NCBI GenBank assembly: GCA_033085395.1
Contig: JANQBS010000203.1
Coordinates: 1-64,000, forward strand
Reading direction: 5' to 3'
Source of the DNA: Xanthoparmelia taractica
Taxonomy: Eukaryota; Ascomycota; Lecanoromycetes; Lecanorales; Parmeliaceae
DNA: 64,000 nt
Below are positions 32,541 through 44,610 of the stretch, piece after piece (positions within the stretch are counted from its first letter, which is position 1; each line of letters opens with the position of its first letter). The position numbers and the translations under genes were made by a program. The notes under the pieces were generated by a model. It had not been told where the DNA came from and ran no database searches. It saw only the letters and a program-made list of their open reading frames with translations.

Positions 32541-33107
32541 TCAAGCCCCTTGGACCTGCTCTCCTCGTAATCCCAACTGGACCCGTAGCTGTCGTCTCAG
32601 GAAAGCGATTCCACCAGCTTGATTAACAGGAATTGCTTGGCCTAGCTCTTGAAGAATAGCTCTTACTTGAGTTGCTTGAAATATTAATTAGCAGTGTATA
32701 TGTAAATCAGCGAATGGGTTAATTTATTACCGTTCAAGCGAGCAATAGAAGCTGAATCAGGTGGAAAATTAGGAATAAAAGCGCCAGTGGTAGGGTTCAC
32801 GAGAGCTGCGAGAGGATCGGCGGGAGATATGGCGTAAGTGTTTTGAATACGTGCCATGTTATTAGTATTGCTATTTATATTAGTATAACACGTTTGAATT
32901 AATCATACACTGGATATTTTACATCGTATCAAGTTTTGTATCAAGTCGGGCGATTGCCTGTGTGATCTGCGTGAGCTGGTTCGTGATCTGCGCGAGCGTA
33001 ACAGGAGGCAAGTTGTTCATCCGCTGGAATTGTTGTTCTAATTCATCAGAGGCTTGAGCGAAATGGAGGCCCGCTTGAGTAAAGTCTGGAAGTTGCTGCT
33101 GCGCCAT
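32541..33107 (-). CDS. Small three-exon fungal protein with N-terminal coiled coil
   Basis: Exons 33107-32923, 32870-32731 and 32674-32541 give 152 residues, with introns of 52 and 56 bp that keep the frame. The N-terminus MAQQQLPDFTQAGLHFAQ is followed by a heptad-like region (QITNQLTQITQAIARLDTKL). After it come NTNNMARIQNTYAI, DPLAALVNPTTGAFIPNFPP, ARLNATQVRAILQELGQ and a basic C-terminus (FLRRQLRVQLGLRG). This order matches a group of short, poorly described fungal proteins that I recognise only by pattern: coiled coil, a pLxxLVxxxTGxxIPxFPxt block, an LLxxLG block. No function is assigned. No single exon would be called by a simple ORF scan. Confidence 0.7.
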
Positions 33108-33930
33108 TATAGCGTTATGGCATGTATCAAGGATTTTGGTTCTTGTAAGTCGACTTCTTGTGAGTCTACGGAGTACAAGAGCAACAATAGAGCCGCTAGC
33201 GCTGAACTGGACGCGGCAACCGGCGGCTCTTTTCCCAGGAGCCAGATTATTCCTTAAGAAGAATCCTGTATTTGCCACCGATTATCGGCTTAGAACACGA
33301 TATCTTAGGGCTAGGGTTAGGTCATATATCTTGGTTACAGTGGCAAAAACATGTTTTGAGGAAGTGTTGGATCATACTCAGAGAATGGAGGTTGCGTATA
33401 GATAAAGGAGGAGGTGATGGTATAAGGCGACTCGAACTGTCTTGTAGTACCCATGGGCCTTTTCGTCTAGTTTCAATCACACGGCGCGATCGGCACGGCG
33501 GTGCGGAAGGAAATGAAGTAGTATAGGAATGTAGCAGTACGTCAGTACGAAGTAAGAATATGTGATGGATCCAGATGGCTTCAATAAAACTCCCCAGAAA
33601 ACCCCACTTGCCTCCACTTCCCACCAGACCCAATTGCACGAGAGGATTGAAGATATAACGACCACGATTGAGCTGAGGGAATCCGTCCTACACCCAATCG
33701 TCACTAGTTGATCCCATTGGGGTTCGGCGGCGACAACAAAGAACGACAAGGCGAACAACACGTACATACAATCCACTCCAATCCAATCCAATCCAATCCA
33801 ATCCACAATAGATCCCTCCCCCGAAAAAGGTCCTCCCCTCCCTCATCCTCACAGCAGTCCGATGGTAACGTCGCCTTTGACCTTTGCGTAAAGATCCACC
33901 TATCCGCCACGCCGCCCACGCAACGGGGCA
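33108..33930. other. Intergenic with pentanucleotide repeat
   Basis: No gene seen. It contains an (ATCCA)n run at 33771-33805 and one telomere-like stretch, TTAGGGCTAGGGTTAGG, near 33304-33320. Confidence 0.4.
33771..33805. repeat. (ATCCA)n microsatellite
   Basis: About six pentamer units, ATCCA/ATCCACTCCA, on the plus strand. It is non-coding and lies 3' of the Gln-rich gene. Confidence 0.85.
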
Positions 33931-34492
33931 TCACATCAGCCCAATCGTCACATCGCCCTTGACCCTCGCATAGAGATCTACCTCCACCTCCAAGTCCAAC
34001 TCAATCTGAATCTTCAGACTCGACGCCTTGGCGCCCTCGCTGGGCGGCCGGTCCAGGATGCGCGATTGGCGGACGGGCGCGATGCGCCCGCCTTTGACTT
34101 CGGGTTGCTGGGATTGCTGCTGGCGGAGGGCCATGATTTGTTGCTGTAGGGCTTCGTTTTGCTGCTGGAGGCCTTGGTCGGAGGAGGTGGGGGCGGATTG
34201 GTTGCGGTTGGCGGGTTGTTGTTGCTGTTGCTGCTGTTGGGGTTGTTGTTGCTTTTGGAGCTCTTGGGTTTGTTGTTGGGGTTTGCGGCCGCCGGTTGCT
34301 TGGTCTTCGTTGTCGGAGGACATTTCGGGTTCGGGGTCGGCTCTGGAGGGGACGCGCGGGGTTAGTGGAGGGGTTTTTGCGCAAGTGGAGGTGGTGGGGT
34401 AAGAGGGGGGAAAGGGGAATGGGGGGTGAGGGTTACTGTTTGGTGGGAGCTTGGTTCTTGGGCTGGAGCTTGGGAGGGGATTTTTGAGCCAT
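33931..34492 (-). CDS. Gln-rich protein with conserved C-terminal amphipathic segment
   Basis: Exons 34492-34437 and 34342-33931 give 155 residues from MAQKSPPKLQPKN. The join (GTAACC...CTCCAG) gives TKQADPEPEMSSDNEDQ. Residues 40-60 are almost all Gln, and a second Gln-rich coiled-coil-like part follows (LQQQNEALQQQIMALRQQQ). The C-terminus, SSLKIQIELDLEVEVDLYAR then VKGDVTIGLM, is an alternating hydrophobic/charged strand, seen in my experience at the end of several short fungal proteins. The function is unknown. It is divergent from the next gene, with 525 bp between starts. Confidence 0.65.
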
Positions 34493-35017
34493 GGTTTTCT
34501 CGCTCGATTTCACTGACCGACACTGATGCGAAAGACGATTGGTAGCGGTGGAAGCAAACTTGATGATAAGATGATGATTGAGAAGTATTGAGCAAGATGG
34601 CAGATGGATAGAAAGGAGATGGGCGGATGTGAGCGATATATAGCAAGTTCCCAGCCTCCTGTTTCGGTAGTTAGAACAACCAGGTTCCCCTTAAACCTTG
34701 AAACTTGCTTTCGGGATTCACACGAGATACAACACGTGACATTACACTGACTTTTCAGAGGCGCAATTGAGGCTTGATTCTCACTTTCCTTGATTTGCTC
34801 CAGCCTCCCTAATCGACAAGCACTCCGAACCTTGATTCGGTAGATTGTATGGCGGCGAGTTGCAAAAAACTCATTCTCATCTAGACCCAATCATGATCGG
34901 TAGCGACGCTTATCAATCATAATCAGACGTAACCCTAGGATCTTCAGTAGTCCACCTTCAATTCTTTGTTTACTCTCATGAGTGACCGACTATAAGCTTC
35001 GGTGAAACGAAGCCATC
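34493..35017. promoter_or_regulatory. Divergent promoter region
   Basis: 525 bp between the starts of the Gln-rich gene (minus) and the next gene (plus). No coding frame is supported and no specific operator was seen. Confidence 0.4.
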
Positions 35018-35779
35018 ATGGTCTTGGGACTCTTGACAGCAATCGCAGCATGCCCCGCCATCATCGGCACCACCGAAGCAGTCCGCTCCGGGCAGAATAA
35101 AAATGCAAAAGAGAAACACCGCGGGCAAAAGACCAATCTGGTAGCAACGTGCGTAAAGAACTCGTCGCAAAGCGCCCAGATCAATGGCGGCATGGTGGTG
35201 CTGAAAAATCACAAGGTGCGCCTCTCCCTCCCTTGCCTACGTCACCAGCATCGAAAGGAAGAAGAAGAAAAAAAATCAAAAATCACAGACACTCATTCAC
35301 CTTTCGCCGTCTAGCTCTACATCCAAATAGCCCACGACCTCGACGTGCCTCTTGACGACGAACTCGAATTCGACGAGCCCGCCGCCCACCCCTTCACAGG
35401 CTACTTCCTCCCCCACCCCCAGCACAACTGGGGCTGGCAAGGCGAAGGCCTCGTCTCCACCATCGGCCCCGGCGTCCCCCAACTCAACTGGATCTACGTC
35501 GACAAAGACACCAACGAGGTCAAATACGGCAACAAAGTCGAAGTCGGCGATCACATTGTCGGGCCCTGGAATTGCACCAAGATTGACCGACGGCTGACGT
35601 TTGAAGGGTGGGAGGGGTTTTTGGCGGTGAAGGAGAAGGCGGATACGTGGGCGTTGTATTTTGATCGCGAGGACGATGGGTTGAGGGGGAAGGTGAGTAA
35701 GAGGAGGATGTTGGAGGTGGAGTTGACGAGGAAGGAGATGAAGAAGGGGAGGGAGGATGCGGGGGTTAAGGGGGCTTGA
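35018..35779 (+). CDS. Conserved fungal protein of unknown function
   Basis: Exons 35018-35215 and 35315-35779 give 220 residues. The join gives VVLKNHKLYIQIAHDLDVPLD, with the 99-bp intron starting GTGCGC. The N-terminus MVLGLLTAIAACPAIIGTTE is hydrophobic and then basic (NKNAKEKHRGQKTNL); it could be a membrane-associated or targeting segment. The body (HPFTGYFLPHPQHNWGWQGE, GLVSTIGPGVPQLNWIYVDK, GWEGFLAVKE, WALYFDREDDGL) looks strongly conserved and matches a family widespread in Pezizomycotina, which I know only as hypothetical. The C-terminus is basic and Lys-rich. No enzyme motif was recognised. Confidence 0.75.
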
Positions 35780-36456
35780 TGGGGCTGCGTTTCTTTGTCT
35801 TCTTTCTAGGAAGGAGTCTGAGATGGGGTAACGGTGTACATTTTATCTGTTGAAAGTCATGCTGTTTATGGGAGGCTATTGTGGATTTGATGTTGTACAG
35901 CTGCATTGCTCATTCCAGGCAAAATTACATCATTCCTCGTCTTGCGTCTCAGCATACCAGTGCTCTACTACTGCTATAACTTGCCAATACCCCTTCAGCA
36001 ATACCAATATTCTCACTTTTCTTGCCACATATCTAATGCTGAAGAATCGTTATCCCCCAACATACTTTCGGAATATGCCTTTACTTTGGCCAAACGGGCA
36101 GGGAAAATTATCGGTGGCGCTGACTCAAGTCTGGTACAGTACAACATTCGTTCGTCGCGGCATGCATTTTAGACCCTTCAAACTTTGGACGCATAAGGTA
36201 TCACGTTCTCCTAGCCGCCCCTGTCGGGGGTTGTAATCCCCGACCAAGGGGTGAAACCCAGTGAAGCTCTCTCTGGCTGGCCATGCTGCTCAGCACGAGG
36301 CGCGCCTCGAACGGTAGCCAGCCACCAACGATACGATACCGTCAGATTCTGGGTCATTATTCATTACTTTCATACTTCATAAGCGCGAATCTGGGATCTA
36401 TCTATCTGTCTAAAGCATAAGAAGAAGTACTTTCCAGCATCGCCATACCATGCCGC
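35780..36456. other. Intergenic, convergent 3' ends
   Basis: No gene is supported. A short GC-rich hairpin GTCGGGG...CCCCGAC lies at about 36223-36244 and the inverted pair GGCTGG/CCAGCC at about 36276 and 36317; these may belong to terminators or a small repeat. Confidence 0.4.
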
Positions 36457-39400
36457 TCAAGCGAAAATCTTTCGGAATCTCGTATCGAATTCACTTCGTA
36501 ATTTCGTCATCGCCTTGTAGATGTTCAGGAACCCCCTTTCCAGTTCCTCTTTGCTTGCATCATCGCCCACAGCCGCGTTGGCCTCCTCCGGCTCACTTTC
36601 CTCTTCTGCGTCAGAATCTTCCCAAGAGTCTGCTACTTTCTTCTTCACCTTCGTCCTGGCACTGGTCGAAGATGCGGTGGTCACGGAGGTTCTTGCCGTG
36701 TCGGCTGTTGCTGTAGAAAGTGCAGTGCTCTCTGTGTCGGTGGTAGAGTCGCCGTCATACTTGTCATCTTCTAGATTATCATTCTCGTCACCTTCCCCTG
36801 AAATGTCCAACAGGCTCAGATCAGACTCGGGAAGTTTGAGAAAGTTGGCGAGTGAGGCGCAGATTGTAGCTAGTACAAGAGAGAAGTCTAATGATTTGTA
36901 TTAGTCTGGGGATGTCACCTCAACGGATCGCGCTACAAAGAAGGTTCTGACCGTTCAAGAGAAACCATACGTCCGACTTTCTAACGCCGTTTGCCCTCTC
37001 CAACGCGTCAAGATCTCCATGCATGAAAAAGTCGTACAAGTAGGCGTTAAGAGGGGTTTTGGACTCGTCCGGATAGACGTCCAAATGCGGGATTACGGCT
37101 TCTTCCAGGAACACTCCGCTACGAGTGGTTCGGCACAGATCAGAAATACTATCAAACTTGTCACTGTGACCAGACAGAGCAACGAAAGCCGATCTGACTT
37201 TCGTGGGAGGTAGAGATCCAGGGATCGTGACATTCTCGTCGGTGCCTCCAGCATTTATGCTCGTCAGTGGTAGCTTGCGGTCAGTCTCTTTGACGTGCTG
37301 ATCTACGAATGTCCTAACGTATGTCGTAAAGACTTCTAGAGTATCTTCGTTGTGTGCGCGAAGGATCTGGGCTGCTTCTGGAGGTAATGGTGGTAAGAAG
37401 ACAATAGATGGAGATCGCTTCACAATGTTCTCGATGTACTCTTCATCAGCCTGGAGCCCGGATCAGCATTTGTCAGCAAGTCCAATCTCTTAGCGAAACT
37501 AATGGACGACATACCTCTCGACACGGACGTCGACCGAAGAGATGGGCCATCACGACCATCAATGTGCGGAGCACGTGGGACTCCTTGGTATTAATCTCAG
37601 AGCATAGCTCGTGAAAATACATACCCTTTATGAGAGCATTCAGAGCGAAGCTCGAGTTTTCGGTAAAGTAAAGGTGTGAGGTCAGGCCTGCGAAATTGAT
37701 CGGAGCTCCTTGAGAGCTTAGCAGATCCTGTCTTCGGAGATACTCAATTGAGAATCTGAGATGATGGAGTACTTGGTCTTTGAAAGCTGGCCCATCAAGA
37801 TAGAGCCGCGGTTGTGAAAGGAGCGAGTTGATGGCCTTCTCAGCATACGGAGAATTATCGGAGTCATGGAGCAGAGTGAACAGCCGTAAAACCAGCGTCG
37901 TTGTGATGGGAAAGTGACCGTTGAGGTCCGGCAGCCGCGAACTTAAAAGACGGCATATCTTACCGTGGCTGATGTTCTGGAAAACAACATTTCCAAGCAG
38001 GTCAAACCCACGACGCCCTGCACGTCCGGCAGCCTGTCGATAGTTCAATGCCGTCAGAAATATGCTATCCCCTGAGAAGACTACAGTGGCACAGGGCATG
38101 TTGATACCAAGTGCCAGCGTTCCGGTGGCTATAACAACTCGTAGATATCCTTTGCGGAACAACATTTCGACGACCTGGCGATACTTGCGATTCATACCAG
38201 CATGATGGACACCGATGCCTCTTTTCAATCCGTCCGTCAGCCAAGAAGGCAAACCTTTCCATTTCATCTGATTATAATATGCGTTCAATTCTGAGGCCTC
38301 AGCTTTGTGTTTCGATGCGAAGTGAAAGCCATCGACTGGCGCATCAGGATCGAAATTCTCATATGGATTCCCTTCATCGCTGGCTGCGTCTTGAAGTTTG
38401 TCCATCTTTGATGATGGATTTCCATCATCATCACCTTTGCCTTTTTTTGCAGGAATTTTCTTCGCTTGTCTTTTGCCAGCTGTCTTGGCTTGTTCGACCT
38501 TCCATTTTTCAAATCCGGTAAGCTTAGCCTTCCATGCCGGGCTTGATTCCTTCCACTGTGTTTCAGCCTCCGCCAGTTGTTGTATGAGAGCTTTACAGAT
38601 GCCCTCGCATTTGTGTCTATCATAATTGAACAAGATCGCCGGGAGCGCATCCCGTTCATGGAGTTTGCACAGAAGGGGCAACGTCGTAGCATACAGATCG
38701 TCCGGGTTGACAGTGGCCATGTCACCGTGCAACTTATTAGATATGCTGCCCTTCGAGACCTGCTGGTCAATCGTACTTGTGACCTCTACTGAGCGACTGA
38801 GATCCTCATGAACTTTTCCGAAAGGTGATTGATCGTTCGCCATCCACGCCTTGAGTAACTTCTTGAGCGAGGCCTCCCATTCGATAATATCTGCTTTCCT
38901 GAATATTTGCGGTGATCGATTATGTGGAGGACTCAAAGCCGAATCGACAGGGAATTGTTTGGTCTGGTGCCGAGACATGGATTGGAACAATAATAGACAG
39001 TCGCGAGATTCGAGACCTAGATCGTTGGGCATGCCTCGCGACTTATTGATCAAGCTCGCAACAGGATGAATGTATGCTAGACCTTCAAGGCCGTCAAGAC
39101 CTAGTGTTGCAAATGAAGAGCGGTCTGCCAAACCACGGAACGCGAAGCGCTTTGGAGGACTGAACACAAATTTCCGTAGATCTGAGTATCTGTGTTGATG
39201 AGTGATCATGGACATCTCGAAGCCTGACGATTGTTGGGTAGCGGTAAGCCAGGAGTTGAAGTCTTCTGGGTTGCCCACTGTAGCAGAGAGAGCGATAATA
39301 GGGCATGGCGCCAAGAGCAGTAGCTGCTCCCAAACAACGCCATCTTCAGCTTGGCCAATCGAGTGTATCTCGTCGAGGATGATATACTTTACTCTGGGTG

Positions 39401-42314
39401 ACCATGACTTGGCATTACTTGGAGCAAGAAGCATGATCTGCAAGATGTGTGGTACCGTCACCAAGATCTGACAACCTGACGGATTGTTGATGCGATAATC
39501 CCGTGTATGGATTGCCCAGACTGATTTTCCGGCATGCGTATAATTCTTCTTGAAGCGTGCTTGTATCTCGGCAGCGATTTGATTCACCAGAGCTTTGGTA
39601 GGGGCGACATACACTGAATCGTCAGCATCTCATATTCAGAAGGCTTTTCTGAGACGTACCTAGTACATTGTCATCGCTACCCCTCAAGATCTTCTCCATT
39701 GCATAAAAAGATATGAAAGTTTTTCCGGCACTTGTAGGAGCGACCACAAAGACGCTCCTCTGGGCATCCAAGTCATCCAGAACCCGGCGTTGCCAGCCGT
39801 CCGGTTCGAATGGGACCCTTGAGTCGGGCGCTGAATCAAGATTTCGGTCCATATAAGGGCCACAATGTAGCAGCTGGAAATCTCGATCATCCATGGCAAT
39901 CGCAATTTCACTGTCTTTGGGCATCAGCAACCCTGGATCATAGGCCAATTTCCTATCCACGGTCACGGTTGGAATTTTTAGACCTGGTAATTGGAGAGTG
40001 GTAATTAACTTTTGGAGGTTGCCTGCAATGGTAGTTGTCAGGCTGTCAAGCATAGCGATTTTGCGGGCAGTATCCCATAAGAGCGATATCACGCCAAAGA
40101 GCTCTTCTTTCGAAGAAAAAGAATCTGTACTCTTCCGCAGAGTCCGATAGATTTCGAACAAAACAGCCAGAAGGTGAAAACGCACTTCTGCTTCGAGCAC
40201 TTTGCGTCTATGTTCTGGTAGATCCCGTAGGTAAGTGCTGATTTTGTGATACTTTGACTGGAGGCTGCGCTCAGACTCCAAGTTGGTTCTCACTGTCCGC
40301 CACGCCGCGAACATTTTGGCCTCGCTCTCAGTGTCTTTGACAGCTTTCTTGGCAGCAATATCCTCAAGCATTGCCTTTTTGCGGTAAGTCTGTGCCTTGA
40401 CCCCCTGGGACTTCTTATTACTTGGACCTGTACCGTCGCTTCCCTTTGCGGCAAGTGTTTTGCTTCCCTTAGATTCTGACACAGTCACAACCTCTGGCTC
40501 TAAGGCCTTTCCAGCGGTATTTGTAAGACTGGCAGCGTATGCTTGCATATCAGCCATCCAGCGTTGATTTCGCTTCAGACTACGTGCTTTATCCTTTGCG
40601 GAAGTAGGTGTTTGCTTGCCTTGCTTAATATCAAGACGTCTCTTTGCATTATGCCAATGCGACACCTCTTGGAAAATCCGCCCGGATTGCCGGCCGGAGG
40701 GCTTTGAGGGTGCGACACGAAGGTTGATTGATGTTAGATGCTTGTCGAAAACTGGGTTGGAGAACGGCAGGATTGAAACAGCTTCCGCGGCTGGGTCATT
40801 GACTCCGTTAATATGTGGCGTGGCGTTACGCAAATCGCTAGGTATATTCAGGTGGACGCCGGACAACCTGCATAGTCGGTGGGCGAGACCTTCAAAGATT
40901 GGGGTCAGATGGGGAGGGAATCGTTGTTCGCTCCTACCCGCCATAACAACTTCAAAAAGTCGACCATCGATCAAGTCGGATACATCACACGGCACTGTTT
41001 CACGTTCGGTGGCTTTTGCCCAAGCGCTGCCGGATATCAGAGCGGTTGAAGTCTCCGAGAATTTGGCTAGGAAAGTCTGTATCCGAGAATTGCCGTCAAT
41101 ATTGGGTCTTTGTGTGGGTAGCCGTCTGTGTGAAAGAGGTAAGAGTGATATCAGAGCAGTATGGGCAAGAAATGATGTCGAAAGATCTTTCAGTGCAGAA
41201 TTATTCTCGAGCATTTGAGCAAGAGTGATAACGGTCAGCATTTCACGCTCAGTGAAAGCTCGATTGTCGTCGGCTGTCTGTGAAGTGCTGCATTGGCAAC
41301 TGTGCACCCTCGTTACAGATTTGCTCTCGCCAGAAAGCCCAAATGCGACCAAAGCTTGCTCCAGGGAGGCGATGTCCTCGTGGTCACTCGAATCTGATAG
41401 GCTAGGGACTTGTTGCTCGTTTGCAAAGCTGATTCTTGCTTTACGCCCACCTTCCACCACCATGCTCATGACCTATATTGAGTGAGTCACTGATGAGATT
41501 CAATGACCAGAGGCACATATTACCTTCGTGTCTGCCCATTCCAGTCCATTGATAAGGGCGACATTGTAGCTTTCATTAATTAGCCAACAAATCATGCTTC
41601 GAAATGCAACCCTTCTTGACGTTTCCTGGGCGTCGATTTCGGCCTGTTCTTCTTCGGTTGCCTCTGGCGATGATAGGTCGGTCGATAGTGGAACTGGATT
41701 CGCGCCATCGTGACACATCACGAAATAGGCGCCGGTCGTTTCTAGATACTCTCGGAACGCTTTGTCTTGCTCGGATGCAAAGGAATGAATCTCAAGAGCT
41801 GGATGGGATCGCCAAAGGTTGACACTGAGATGTCTGTAAATGGCAGCTCTGGCAAGTAAGTATTTTGACCTGCCAAGGGTAGTGACTCCTCGTGGGACAC
41901 AAAGATTCTTGTGATTATCGAAGAACACAACGTGGAAATTGCACTTCCGCTGTACCAACCCCTGTAAGAAATATTCCACAGCGTAAACGGCATGGAGGAG
42001 TTGGAAGCCGTCTGTTTAGGATTTGATGTCAGTCTGACCAACAATGAGTTGTCACATGGATGTTTTCATCTGACTTACGATCAAAATCCAAGTCTACATC
42101 ACTAAAGCAACGCAGCAACAGCGAGTCCCCTTCGACAAGAAACAACTCTTGTCCAGCATAGTCGCCCACCAGATCGACTCTCCTGACTGAAAGCCTTCCA
42201 TACCTAAAAAATGATGTTGAGCATCACGATCACTGTCATTAGAGCAAGTAAAGTAAGATACCATTCCAATAATGCTAAATTTCGCTCCTCGATCGCTTCT
42301 TTAGATTTGTCCAT
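36457..42314 (-). CDS. DDX60: DDX60-type Ski2-like DExH RNA helicase
   Basis: Seven exons, 42314-42262, 42203-42079, 42011-41524, 41472-39660, 39613-37515, 37450-36952 and 36887-36457, give 1,835 residues. The N-terminus (VDLVGDYAGQELFLVEGDSL, GFQLLHAVYAVEYFLQGL, CNFHVVFFDNHKNLCVPRG) matches the PIN-like part of DDX60. Helicase motifs: I APTSAGKTF (about residue 805), Ia YVAPTKALVNQ, II ILDEIHSIG (907-910), III LSATVGN, V GTLALGINMPCATVVF, VI RQAAGRAGRRG (about 1353). A Lys-rich insert (KRQAKKIPAKKGKGDDDG) lies between the RecA lobes. The C-terminus is acidic and Ser/Thr-rich. DDX60 in mammals is an interferon-induced antiviral RNA sensor; fungal members are uncharacterised, so RNA surveillance here is inference. 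Confidence 0.9.
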
Positions 42315-42901
42315 GTTTCTTCCTGTTGCTGTAGATGTGAGGTTGACAACTGGCGGGTTTCAAGTGGAGGGAAATGTTACACCGCAATTCAAACGACTAA
42401 CGGGCCTATGCACAAGTTGATCTACTTAAAAAGACACTGGGGCTAACAAAAATAGGAGAAACTTGTAGGAAGGAATTGTTGGTCAAACAGTCTTTCATTG
42501 TCGGCTACCTAGATGGTTGTATGGAGACAATTTATCAATCCAATTTATTTTCAAGAAGAGGTCAACATTATTTTTCTAATGCTCACTTTTCTGCGAAGGT
42601 GGATACTTAAATATTTGTGGGAATTCCATGTCCTCGTAAGGCTGCAGTCGCGCGCTTAGAATAGTCTACGGTCTACCACAAGTCCACAAGGTACCTTATC
42701 TAATCCGACTAGTGCCAAGGAATTGGTGGCACCAGTGGAGGTGAGGAGCTTCATTTCATACTTACTTTAAGTAGTGGTCCTTTTCTTACCTGTGCTACAC
42801 ATGATAAGCGTAATTGAAAGAGCGCTAGGAGACCTAACCCGGAACCTTTGTGTACTCGGAAGAACCGAGGTGTCTATCTTTCAGAAGCAGGACCCTCAAA
42901 C
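42315..42901. promoter_or_regulatory. Divergent promoter region
   Basis: 587 bp between the start of the DDX60-like helicase (minus) and the Pro-rich protein (plus). No coding frame is supported. Confidence 0.4.
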
Positions 42902-44610
42902 ATGTCGGCACAAGAAGGAGAAGAGCGTCTGTTGACAGTGTACAAGCCCCTCCACGTGACATTACTCTGAACCTTTGCATTGACCTTACACAGCTTTGCC
43001 GATGTCCATTACTACTTCAGCGCCCCTACACCACGGCCGACAGCGCATCGTTTCGATAAGGGTTCATACTTGTACTTCTATGGAAATAAGAGTGGCAACG
43101 GAGGCAGGTTGGAGATAGCCAATAATGTTGGCAAACCAGAACAGGATGCTTTCACTGGCTGTGAGTCCTGATGCTACATTTTACCCAAGGAGATGGGGTA
43201 AAGCTGACAGTCTTCATGGTTGTAGCCATGGAATCAACGATTGTGCGCCAGTCTCACAAACATCCTACCTTGTGTACCATCGAAGTCGACGGCTACAGCA
43301 GTCAGCATGACCGGACGGCGTCTCATCCACAGCAACTGGAACATCACTGGAGGCTCCCGAACACCGATCCTCGCAACGAGGGGAAATACCTCTTCCGACT
43401 GCACACTCTTGACATCTACTTCTGGACAGCGGAAGATGCAAATTCATTCGTTGCTTTTGCCAGAAGAAAGCTTGAGATTGATCAGCTGGATATTACCGAT
43501 GTACCGCCCACCCCAGCCTCCCACGACCAAGCAATGAGCACTGTGGTACAGAACCTCGAGAACGTTGCGATCCAGGATCCAGCTTACCATAACGGGCGAA
43601 CGCGCAACTCAAGGACAGAGTCGACAAGTGTGATAAGTCCGCCGACCATGGGCACCTCTGGAGAGGGAAACAGGCAAGGCACACCAAAGGCGCAGACCCC
43701 AAAGGCGTTCCAGCCTCAAGATACACCGAAAGCACAGAATCCAGCGACGTTCCAACCCCTCGCCTATAATCCAGCTGCCCCTCCAGCGCCAGAGCCGATC
43801 AAGCATCGTGAAAAAACCCCTCCACCCATCGATGCTGAAGTGGGCACAGGACTTGCGGCTGCCGCTTTGCGAGATCACTCCGACGCCGCTTCTCAAAGCT
43901 CGATGTCTCGCCCTCCATATGGTCACCCACAATCATCCGGCCTGTTTAGTCCTCAACCAGCGCCATCGCATACGCCCACTCTCGCTTCTCCGCACACTAC
44001 CGCTAGCTATGCGAACTCGCAGTCATCAGCAGGCTATAGAGCGTCGAGCGTGTCGTCCTTGCCACCACCTCCGCCACAAAGCGGTAGAAGCTCCGTCAGC
44101 CCATACACACCAACGCCCTCCTTTGCCGCACCTCCTCAAAGCCCATCAAACGCCGTCTCGGTACACACACAGCAAGCTGTTGCAAACTTCAGCGCCCCTC
44201 CGCAAGACTCGCCGGCTCCGTTCTATGGGAAAGGCAGCGCGCCTTTGCAGTCTCCTGCCACGGAGATCCTCGGAGACTCTTATGTGGCTGGCGTCCGGCA
44301 GCCCTTGCAGCATCTACACCCACAATACGCTGACTACACTCCCTCAGGGCATGAGCCGCCGGTGGGCGGTTATTCTAATTACCAGTATAGCCAGCAGCAA
44401 CCGCAACACCACCATCACCATCATCACCACAATGAAGGCAATGAGTATGATATCCATAGTCAAGTGTACAGACCTACAGAAGAAGAGGCCCATGGGCGCA
44501 AGCCGTCAAAGCCATCGAAACAGCAGCAAGGTAGGGTGGAGCAGGGTGCGGAAAATGTCGACAAGAAGGTCAATCGCTTTTTTAAGAAGCTGGAGAAGAA
44601 AATAGGCTAA
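42902..44610 (+). CDS. Fungal Pro-rich protein with conserved N-terminal domain
   Basis: Exons 42902-42939, 42994-43160 and 43226-44610 give 529 residues. The conserved N-terminal domain reads ADVHYYFSAPTPRPTAHRFD, KGSYLYFYGNKSGNGGRLEI, NVGKPEQDAFTG, SHKHPTLCTIEVDG, YLFRLHTLDIYFWTAEDAN. I know this arrangement from uncharacterised Pezizomycotina proteins. Residues 170-470 are Pro/Ser/Gln-rich and probably disordered, with an eight-His run (HHHHHHHH) near residue 460. The C-terminal RVEQGAENVDKKVNRFFKKL is a basic amphipathic helix. The first donor (GTACAA) was chosen over GTGACA because it is in phase and gives a normal intron length (54 bp). Confidence 0.7.

Noticed and set aside
33300..33325. 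Telomere-like TTAGGGCTAGGGTTAGG
   Set aside because: Less than three units and interrupted; too short to claim an interstitial telomere.
43808..44605. Long alternative-frame ORF inside the Pro-rich protein gene
   Set aside because: A shadow frame caused by low-complexity Pro/Ser codons; the conserved domain and C-terminus are in the other frame.
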